Shown here: piece after piece, positions 1 to 6,272 of the stretch
Layout of the letters: each line of letters opens with the position of its first letter
How positions within the stretch are numbered: the first letter of the stretch is position 1
DNA from: an uncultured Clostridia bacterium
GTDB lineage: Bacteria; Bacillota; Clostridia; Oscillospirales; Oscillospiraceae
Length of the DNA: 6,272 bases
Reading direction: 5' to 3'
Assembly: GCA_946539175.1 (NCBI GenBank)
Contig: CAMNHH010000123.1
Span: 1 to 6,272, forward strand
Notes under the pieces: generated by a model
Databases searched by the model: none
Told to the model about the DNA's origin: nothing
The model's input: only the letters and a program-made list of their open reading frames with translations
Program-made: the position numbers and the translations under genes

Positions 1-15
1 CTCTATCTGACCCGC

Positions 16-52
16 AAAAACAGCGCGTCCGACGCTTTGCCGGACGCGCTGT
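16..52 (-). terminator. Intrinsic terminator of the GtrII-like operon
   Basis: A perfect 12-bp inverted repeat (20-31 with 41-52, 9-base loop) lies just past the stop codon at 56-58. Read on the minus strand it is GC-rich and runs directly into a T tract (A run at 16-20 on the plus strand). This is a textbook rho-independent terminator ending the two-gene operon. Confidence 0.9.
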
Positions 53-55
53 TCT

Positions 56-1693
56 CTATCTTCGGTTCTCGTAGGCGATCTCATAGTCCTTCTTGGGGGT
101 GTAGCGGGAGGCCAGCTTCACCACCACCTTCCCGTCCACCACCGCCACGCTGCCATCGCTGGGGTAGAGGGGCATGGCCCGGAAGGCCTCGCTGTCGGAG
201 AGGGCGATCAGCGTCTTCTCCTCCGGCTCCGGCCAGGGCACGTTGAGCCAGTCGTTCAGATAGTAGTAGACGTGCTTGTTCAGGGGGATCACCGTGCCGG
301 AGGGGGCGGAGTAGTCCTCCGTCAACTCGTAGACCTCCAGCTCGCTGTGATACTGCTTGGAGGGGAAGCCCCCCACGATCAGCACCTCCATCCCCGCCTC
401 GTAGCCGGGGGCGGACTCCACCCGCTCCACCAGCCGGGTGGCGAAGGACTGGGTGGCCCGGTGGGCCTGGGCAGCCCCGGTATAGACCACGTTGTCCACG
501 TAGAAGCTCACCAGGCAGAGCCCCAGCGCCGCCAGCAGGGCGGCGACCCGGGCGGGGCCCGCCGGGCCCGGGCGCTCCGTCCCCTTCCCGGCGGCCTCCC
601 CGGAGGCGGGACGCTCCCGCCGCAGGGCCCGCTCCGTCAGCCACAGGACCGGGAGATAGGCAAAGACCAGGGCGTAGCGCATGATGGGCATGGGCTCCCC
701 CATCAGCACCGTCAGATTCATGGCCAGGGGCAGCAGCAGGCAGAGGACCAGCAGGCAGGCCAGAGCCAGGGGCCGCCTGCCCCATCCACCCCGGCCCAGC
801 AGCCGCAGAAGGGCCCAGAGCCCCGCCAGGGCCAGGACCCCGTGGAGCAGGGCCGACAGGGGGGTGGTGTAGGAGGCGAAGCTGCCGGGCACGAAGAAGT
901 AGCGGAAGAAGCCCAGATAGGCCGCCCCGATCTGCTTCAAAAGCGCCAAAGGCCCCAGGCCGCTGCCCAGGCTGCTGATGCCCTTATAGTTCAGCAGCTC
1001 CAGATCCTTGACGGCCAGGAAGATCCTCAGAATGCCGTAGTAGAGGGCCAGGCCCAGCACCAGATACAGCAGGGAGCGGAGGGCGTCCCCCAGCAGCGCC
1101 TTGCAGCCGCTTCCCTGCTCCAGCCCCCGGAGGACCACGCAGAGCAGCACCAGAGACGCCGCCACAGCCAGATAGGCCTGATAGGTCCCCACGGCGCAGG
1201 CCAGCAGCAGCGCCGCCGGCAGGATGCCCCAGCGGGGCAGCCGCCGCAGCAGCCACACCGAGAGCACCGCCAGGAGAATGCCGAAGCAGTAGGCCGAGGC
1301 GGTGAACAGATACAGACAGGTGTAGGCCATGGAGGGGAAGACCGCCATGAGGGCCCCCGCCAGCCCGCCGCTGAGGGGCGTCCGCAGCTTCAGCAGCGAC
1401 ACGGTCAGAGCCGCCGCCAGGGCCAGAAACAGCAGGGAGAAAAAGCCGATCACCGCGGGGGCCTGCAGATAGCCGTTCCACATGGAGGCGTAATGCAGGA
1501 ACCAGCGGCCCGAAACGGTCATCTGCTGGGCGTCATAGACCCGGCTGATGCCGTCGGAATTGGGAATGATGTTGGTAAAGGCATAGAGATGGGCCCCGAA
1601 GCCCGCCCCGAAGCAGGCCCAAAAGGCGGCCCGCACCGGGGAGGGAAGCCCCCGCAGCCAGCGGAGCAGCCGGGATTCGGCAGCAGCTTCCAT
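56..1693 (-). CDS. GtrII-like polytopic membrane glucosyltransferase
   Basis: A 545-residue integral membrane protein that resembles the Glucos_trans_II (GtrII) family. These enzymes move a sugar from a polyprenyl-phosphate donor to a surface glycan on the outer face of the membrane. About ten hydrophobic segments fall between residues 21 and 402 (for example 21-43, 77-103, 155-187, 205-227, 308-330 and 382-402). The first extracytoplasmic loop (41-64) carries NSDGISRVYD followed by SGRWF, the acidic-plus-GRW pattern typical of the family's N-terminal loop; the acidic residues there are the catalytic candidates. Residues 403-545 form a soluble tail, presumably outside the membrane. A charged, Gly/Pro-rich cytoplasmic linker lies at 357-380. 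The ATG at 1691-1693 follows an AAAGGAGAG SD with a 7-base spacer, 16 bases after the upstream membrane gene. No GtrA or GtrB partner is in the window. Fold and family are inferred from motif and topology; the substrate is unknown. Another GT-C type enzyme is the alternative. Confidence 0.75.
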   Translation of the reverse strand: MEAAAESRLLRWLRGLPSPVRAAFWACFGAGFGAHLYAFTNIIPNSDGISRVYDAQQMTVSGRWFLHYASMWNGYLQAPAVIGFFSLLFLALAAALTVSLLKLRTPLSGGLAGALMAVFPSMAYTCLYLFTASAYCFGILLAVLSVWLLRRLPRWGILPAALLLACAVGTYQAYLAVAASLVLLCVVLRGLEQGSGCKALLGDALRSLLYLVLGLALYYGILRIFLAVKDLELLNYKGISSLGSGLGPLALLKQIGAAYLGFFRYFFVPGSFASYTTPLSALLHGVLALAGLWALLRLLGRGGWGRRPLALACLLVLCLLLPLAMNLTVLMGEPMPIMRYALVFAYLPVLWLTERALRRERPASGEAAGKGTERPGPAGPARVAALLAALGLCLVSFYVDNVVYTGAAQAHRATQSFATRLVERVESAPGYEAGMEVLIVGGFPSKQYHSELEVYELTEDYSAPSGTVIPLNKHVYYYLNDWLNVPWPEPEEKTLIALSDSEAFRAMPLYPSDGSVAVVDGKVVVKLASRYTPKKDYEIAYENRR

Positions 1694-1709
1694 AGTCGTT
1701 CTCTCCTTT

Positions 1710-2069
1710 TTAATCTTCCTTCTTTTGCAGGAAGGCCCGGAGCAGCAGCCCCGCGCCCACCGCCGCCGGGACCAGGATCAAAAACAGGTCCAGCACGGAG
1801 CCGGTGAAGCTCAGATGGGTCCCCAGGATCACGGAGAGCACCAGCAGCACGATCAGCACCGGCAGGGCCAGCTTTGCCGCCTTGTGCCGGGTGGCGACAA
1901 GCAGCACCACGTCCACCAGCAGCAGGGCGATCAGGATGCCCCCGGTGGAGACGCTGCCCCCAAGCCGATAGAAGCCCCAGGAATAGGCCCGGACGCTTTT
2001 GAAGAACATGGCGATGCCCAGGCCGATCAGCACCAGGCCCACCAGCACCAGTTTATCTCTTTGCTTCAT
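1710..2069 (-). CDS. Small four-helix membrane protein, function unknown
   Basis: A 119-residue protein beginning MKQRDKLVLVG, with four predicted membrane helices at about residues 6-24, 42-60, 67-83 and 93-111 and a charged QKKED C-terminus. I do not recognise a named family. The ATG at 2067-2069 is chosen because a GGGGAGG SD (2078-2084) lies 8 bases upstream. It also leaves a leader of about 26 bases from the promoter at 2102-2130. An in-frame ATG at 2091-2093 would sit almost on the expected transcription start and has no SD. The stop codon is directly followed by the SD of the GtrII-like gene, so the two are probably co-transcribed and translationally linked. A role in the same membrane or cell-surface process is inferred only from this coupling. 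Confidence 0.85.
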   Translation of the reverse strand: MKQRDKLVLVGLVLIGLGIAMFFKSVRAYSWGFYRLGGSVSTGGILIALLLVDVVLLVATRHKAAKLALPVLIVLLVLSVILGTHLSFTGSVLDLFLILVPAAVGAGLLLRAFLQKKED

Positions 2070-2101
2070 GGCAGAAGCCTCCCCATTCGTCATCTTTCGT
2101 C

Positions 2102-2130
2102 ATCATAGCATACCGCGGGGAAAAATGCAA
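2102..2130 (-). promoter_or_regulatory. Sigma-A type promoter of the membrane/GtrII operon
   Basis: On the minus strand the -10 is TATGAT (2102-2107), preceded by TGC (extended -10). A weak -35, TTGCAT (2125-2130), lies 17 bases upstream. Transcription should start near 2095. The -35 lies partly inside the hairpin that ends tex. Confidence 0.7.
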
Positions 2131-2142
2131 GCGCCCCGCTTG
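2121..2142 (-). terminator. Compact intrinsic terminator of tex
   Basis: A perfect 6-bp stem (CAAGCG 2128-2133 with CGCTTG 2137-2142, 3-base loop) starts three bases after the tex stop codon. On the minus strand it is followed by CA and then five T (A run at 2121-2125). The stem is short, so termination may be partial. It overlaps the -35 region of the next operon. Confidence 0.65.
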
Positions 2143-2145
2143 GGA

Positions 2146-4311
<2,166 letters not shown>

Positions 4312-4325
4312 AGTTCCTCCTTGGG

Positions 4326-5333
4326 TCAGCTTTCATGGTTTGGACGGGGTCTGCCGCAGTCGGGGCAGAAGTTTCGCTCCGCCCGGGTCCCGCAGACACA
4401 GATCCAGGGGCCTTTTTGGGCCGGGGACGGGGCGGCCGGGGCCGGGCTTTGCAGCGGGGCCGGGCCCGTAGGCATGCCCCGGACGGGGGCGGAGGCGGGA
4501 CGGGACGGGTCCCGGACCAGCGAGGCGGCGCAGCCCGTCTGCCGCAGGGTCCCCTGCTCCAGGGGCTCCAGCCGGTCCACCGCCAGGGAGATCAGCTCCA
4601 GGCCGTGGGCCTGCATCCAGTCGTCCTCCAGCTCCCGGCGGCTCCCGGCGCAGATCCGCTCCGTGTTGGCCGCCAGCTCCACGGGCCGAAGGCCCTCCTC
4701 CCGGCTCAGCCGGGCGGCGGAGCGGCCCAGGCTCTGCAGCAAATGGGCGCTGATCTGCCTCGACAGGCTCTCCCGGGTGAAGCGCCCGGGAACGTTGCCC
4801 GTCACCAGCTTGTAGAACCGCACCGGATCCACCACCCGGTAGGAAAAGGCCCCGCCGCAGCGGAGGCGGCCCGTCATGCCGCCCCGACCCGCCAGGTCAT
4901 AGTCCATGGGAAGCTCCCCGGAAAAGCGGTTGTCAAGGCTCTCCTTTGTGTTTACATAATATACCCGCTGCACCCCGTTGGCAGATGGGGCGTCGCCGCC
5001 GAAGGAGATCCGCCGGGCGGTCTCCCGGAAGAAGGATTTCAGCGCCGGGGCGTGGTTGGGGTCCTCGTAGACGAATTCTCCCGGCTCCGTGCAGCAGGCC
5101 ACCACCTTGCCCCCGGAGACCACAAGGGCGGCCTGGCCGTCGGCAATGGCGATGATGGAGCCATGGGTGATGGTGTCGTCCTCCTGGTTGGTGTTGGTGC
5201 TGCGGCTGGAAATCTGCTTGCGGCCCCGGGTCAGCAGGACCTCATCGGGCAGGGCGTCGCAGAGAAAAAGCTCCCGCCATTGGATCTGTGCCGTCTCATG
5301 GACAGCGGCGGAAATTGCCCGAAAAATACCCAT
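4326..5333 (-). CDS. SPFH-domain protein with C-terminal zinc ribbon
   Basis: A 335-residue protein. The start MGIFRAISAAVHETAQ, followed by WRELFLCDALPDEVLL and an SPFH-like core (about residues 20-265), matches the YdjI / virion-core-protein-like branch of the SPFH superfamily. These cytosolic or membrane-associated proteins probably form oligomeric scaffolds. A Pro/Ala-rich linker (about 285-307) leads to a single zinc ribbon with Cys312, Cys314, Cys323 and Cys326 (CxC...CxxC) near the C-terminus. No membrane helix is obvious. The ATG at 5331-5333 fits the family's N-terminus; GGTGA lies 4 bases upstream and AAAGGA about 12. The reading frame stays open upstream to 5426, but that extension is low-complexity and lies over hairpin sequence. 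The gene is followed 14 bases later by tex. A shared function with tex is not established. The family is clear; the specific role is unknown. Confidence 0.85.
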   Translation of the reverse strand: MGIFRAISAAVHETAQIQWRELFLCDALPDEVLLTRGRKQISSRSTNTNQEDDTITHGSIIAIADGQAALVVSGGKVVACCTEPGEFVYEDPNHAPALKSFFRETARRISFGGDAPSANGVQRVYYVNTKESLDNRFSGELPMDYDLAGRGGMTGRLRCGGAFSYRVVDPVRFYKLVTGNVPGRFTRESLSRQISAHLLQSLGRSAARLSREEGLRPVELAANTERICAGSRRELEDDWMQAHGLELISLAVDRLEPLEQGTLRQTGCAASLVRDPSRPASAPVRGMPTGPAPLQSPAPAAPSPAQKGPWICVCGTRAERNFCPDCGRPRPNHES

Positions 5334-5337
5334 TTCG

Positions 5338-5616
5338 TCACCGATTCCTTTCAAAAAGCGGGAACCCGCCCGGCCAGGAGCCGCCGCAGCGGCCTTCTGT
5401 CCGGGCGGGCAGGGAACGTACTTCATACAGCTTCGCGCCGGCTGGGACGTGGGAGTCCGGCATCAGCAGGTTCAGCCGCTCCTCCTCGCCCTCCTTGTGG
5501 ACGGCGGAGCGCAGCATACCGCAGCTTTCAATGCCCATCATGGGCCGGGGCGGCAGATTCGGGATGGCCACGCAGGTCTTGCCGATCAGCGTCCCGGGCT
5601 CGTACCAGTTGAAGTA
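5338..5616 (-). pseudogene. 5'-truncated tRNA-binding domain (MetRS-beta/CsaA-like) remnant
   Basis: The open frame contains WYEPGTLIGKTCVAIPNLPP, then MMGIESCGMLRSAV and LNLLMPDSHVPAGAKLY. This matches the C-terminal half of the OB-fold tRNA-binding domain found at the end of methionyl-tRNA synthetase and in CsaA-like proteins. The first half of the domain (the part before the WYEP strand) is missing: a TAA lies directly upstream and overlaps a -10 box. The nearest starts, GTG 5569-5571 and two ATGs near 5538, have no convincing SD and would cut deeper into the fold. After AKLYEV the frame runs through hairpin sequence to a chance stop at 5338. I read it as a dead fragment, now the 5' leader of the SPFH-tex operon. 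A very short new protein cannot be excluded. Confidence 0.7.
5353..5409 (-). promoter_or_regulatory. Overlapping alternative hairpins before the SPFH gene
   Basis: On the minus strand a 9-bp perfect stem (CCCGCCCGG / CCGGGCGGG, plus positions 5401-5409 with 5365-5373) encloses a smaller 5-bp hairpin (5380-5384 with 5389-5393). Its 3' arm also forms GCGGG-TT-CCCGC (5358-5369), followed at once by five T (5353-5357), which looks like a short intrinsic terminator. The two structures share bases and exclude each other. The site may be the old terminator of the truncated gene or an attenuator 20 bases before the SPFH ATG. Confidence 0.5.
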
Positions 5617-5644
5617 TTATAGCACAGACAAGCTCATTTTTCAA
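5616..5644 (-). promoter_or_regulatory. Near-consensus sigma-A promoter for SPFH-tex
   Basis: On the minus strand: -35 TTGAAA (5639-5644), a 17-base spacer, and a perfect TATAAT -10 (5616-5621) with TGC directly before it (extended -10). Expected transcription start is near 5609, giving a leader of about 275 bases before the SPFH ATG. It lies in an AT-rich patch exactly where homology of the truncated tRNA-binding domain begins. No other promoter of comparable quality is seen before the SPFH gene. Confidence 0.8.
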
Positions 5645-5667
5645 TATATTCGACAAAATATCGGAAT

Positions 5668-5712
5668 AAAAACGGAAAGCGGGAGGCCCTCTTGTAGGAA
5701 GCGTACCTCCCG
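5668..5712 (-). terminator. Terminator-like hairpin after the integrase remnant
   Basis: A perfect 7-bp inverted repeat (CGGGAGG 5680-5686 with CCTCCCG 5706-5712) with a 19-base interior that can pair a little further. On the minus strand it is followed by CTTTCCG and five T (A run 5668-5672). It sits 16 bases after the integrase stop codon, as expected for an integrase terminator. The T tract is slightly distant, so efficiency is uncertain. The rest of 5613-5728 holds no gene. Confidence 0.55.
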
Positions 5713-5728
5713 ATCCTTTAGGAAGACC

Positions 5729-5836
5729 TTATCCCGTTTGCTTTGCGAAACAGGCTTCCAGATTGCCCGGCTCTTTTTCGCGCAGCTCCTTCGTCACATC
5801 AGCATAAACGTTCATGGTAGTCGAGATAGACTGCAA
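5729..5836 (-). pseudogene. C-terminal remnant of a tyrosine recombinase (integrase)
   Basis: In the minus frame ending at TAA (5729-5731) the residues SISTTMNVYADVTKELREKE, then a short tail NLEACFAKQTG, match the extreme C-terminus of phage/ICE-type tyrosine recombinases. There the stretch usually reads GHSDISTTM-xxYADVTKEL. The Tyr in NVYADV would be the nucleophile that attacks DNA. Only about 35 codons remain; the catalytic Arg/His boxes and the whole N-terminus are absent. It overlaps the end of the merR fragment in another frame, so the element was deleted from within merR to within int. It cannot be active. Confidence 0.75.
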
Positions 5837-6038
5837 GGATCCTGACGAGATCCGCAAGGGAGAAGCCCATATCCTTCAGGGCGGCGATGCGGCCCGCTAT
5901 CGGGAGCTGATCCTCTCTGTCATACCGATCATCCGTGAAGCGGTCGATCCCGGCTGGCTTCAAACGGCCGATCTCATCACAGTGGCGGAGCATTCTGACG
6001 CTGCCTCCGGACAGTTTTGAAAATGCTCCGATCTTCAT
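5799..6038 (-). pseudogene. Truncated MerR-family transcriptional regulator
   Basis: A 79-residue frame from the ATG at 6036-6038. It begins MKIGAFSKLSGGSVRMLRH and continues through DEIGRLKPAGIDRFTDDRYD and LPIAGRIAALKDMGFSLADL. This is the winged-helix DNA-binding domain of a TipA/BltR-like MerR regulator. Relatives normally continue through a dimerisation helix and often an effector domain to well over 100 residues; here the frame stops just after position 67-70 where integrase sequence takes over. Two usually aromatic positions are changed (RHCD for RYYD, DDRYD for GYRYY), consistent with decay. The SD is GGAGAAGAG just before the ATG, and lies in the paired stem of the leader. An in-frame TTG at 6048-6050 is a poorer start because it lies on the SD itself. 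Without its dimerisation helix it is unlikely to act as a normal regulator. Confidence 0.75.
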
Positions 6039-6130
6039 ACTCTTCTCCAATAAAACGATTAAAAAATCGTTTTATCATTCGCGGCAGCACCGCGAATGGC
6101 AAATCATTCTGATTTGCAGGAAGAGATATG
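6036..6130 (-). promoter_or_regulatory. Leader domain 2: three-hairpin junction masking the merR start
   Basis: On the minus strand three perfect hairpins abut with no unpaired bases between them: GCAAATC/GATTTGC (6111-6117 with 6099-6105), CATTCGCGG/CCGCGAATG (6090-6098 with 6076-6084), and an 11-bp AT-rich stem (6065-6075 with 6050-6060). They are enclosed by a closing stem in which CATA (6127-6130) pairs with TATG (6036-6039), CTCTTC (6120-6125) with GAAGAG (6040-6045), and 6119 with 6047. Single bases bulge at 6126 and 6046. This closing stem covers both the SD and the AUG of merR, so translation should be off unless the stem opens. Confidence 0.65.
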
Positions 6131-6137
6131 GTACAAC

Positions 6138-6219
6138 AGATTCCCCCGGCCCTTGCCCGGGGCTGCATCCCAAATAGGGATGCAGCATAAAAATGTTTTT
6201 AAACATTTTTATGGAATCT
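6138..6219 (-). promoter_or_regulatory. Leader domain 1: three-hairpin junction overlapping the leader peptide
   Basis: On the minus strand AGATTC (6214-6219) pairs with GAATCT (6138-6143). Together they enclose three hairpins that follow each other without gaps: a 12-13 bp AT-rich stem (6201-6213 with 6186-6198), a perfect 10-bp stem (6177-6186 with 6162-6171, 5-base loop), and CCCCGG/CCGGGG (6157-6162 with 6144-6149). Neighbouring stems share at most one base. The first closing arm is codons 5-6 of the leader peptide and the AT-rich stem contains its stop codon, so a translating ribosome would open this domain. Confidence 0.65.
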
Positions 6220-6231
6220 TAGTATCAGCAT
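6199..6231 (-). CDS. Ten-residue leader peptide (uORF) MLILRFHKNV
   Basis: ATG at 6229-6231 follows a perfect AGGAGG SD (6239-6244) with an ideal 7-base spacer. It encodes MLILRFHKNV and stops at TAA (6199-6201). The SD is the strongest in this part of the window and no longer frame follows it, so a short leader peptide is the simplest reading. It overlaps the first arms of leader domain 1, the arrangement seen upstream of erm and other antibiotic-induced genes controlled by ribosome stalling. The inducer and stall site are unknown. It includes the codons ATA, CTA and AGA in a row, which are often rare in GC-rich genomes. No promoter can be seen in the remaining 28 bases before the window edge. 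Confidence 0.6.
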   Translation of the reverse strand: MLILRFHKNV

Positions 6232-6272
6232 GGCGGTACCTCCTGTTGCTGTTTTTTGAGCGCACGTCCAGC

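Noticed and set aside
1..61. An 8-bp direct repeat CTCTATCT (1-8 and 54-61) flanking the terminator
   Set aside because: Too short to claim as a target-site duplication, and nothing mobile lies between the copies.
272..1807. A 511-codon open frame on the plus strand
   Set aside because: Low-complexity Gln/Gly/Pro-rich shadow of the GtrII-like gene, with no domain or SD.
2070..2093. An upstream ATG that would extend the small membrane protein by eight residues
   Set aside because: No SD, and it would sit within a few bases of the predicted transcription start; the downstream ATG has an excellent SD.
5334..5426. A 31-residue N-terminal extension of the SPFH protein
   Set aside because: Ala/Gly/Pro-rich translation of hairpin DNA; family members start at MGIF-like sequences.
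5334..5609. A T-box or other known riboswitch in the leader next to the MetRS-like remnant
   Set aside because: The sequence translates as a conserved protein fragment and shows no T-box or SAM-type motif.
4335..5612. A 425-codon open frame on the plus strand
   Set aside because: Antisense to the SPFH gene and the truncated domain; composition is low-complexity and nothing in it resembles a protein family.
6050..6213. CRISPR array or REP-type repeats
   Set aside because: The palindromes have different sequences and lengths, so they are not copies of a repeat; they make sense as stems of one RNA.

Overview
The window is GC-rich and reads almost entirely from the minus strand. Gene density, strong Shine-Dalgarno (SD) sites, a Clostridia-type SPFH/zinc-ribbon protein, Tex and the remains of a conjugative-element integrase all suggest a gut-type Clostridia bacterium (an Oscillospiraceae-like genome is my guess). 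That assignment is inference; no 16S or other marker is present.

The minus strand runs from high to low coordinates in three blocks. (1) Positions 5610-6272 are a mobile-element scar. It begins with a 10-codon leader peptide behind a near-perfect SD. Next comes a roughly 200-nt leader that folds into two consecutive multibranch RNA domains, the second pairing over the SD and AUG of a merR-type gene. That merR is cut off after its DNA-binding domain and runs, out of frame, into the last ~35 codons of a tyrosine recombinase, which is followed by a terminator-like hairpin. (2) Positions 2121-5644 hold a very good sigma-A promoter at the edge of the scar. It reads through the 5'-truncated remnant of a MetRS-beta/CsaA-like tRNA-binding domain, past alternative hairpins, and into an SPFH-domain protein with a C-terminal zinc ribbon. 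The tex gene follows 14 bases later and ends at a compact terminator. (3) Positions 16-2130 hold a second operon. Its promoter overlaps the tex terminator, and it encodes an unrecognised four-helix membrane protein and a GtrII-like polytopic glucosyltransferase, closed by a strong intrinsic terminator.

The SPFH-tex operon and the membrane-protein/GtrII operon look intact. The most unusual part is the merR leader. Every stem in it is still well paired although the regulator it would control is broken. It has the layout of a leader-peptide-controlled translational attenuator, stranded by a deletion that removed the rest of merR, any cargo, and most of the integrase.
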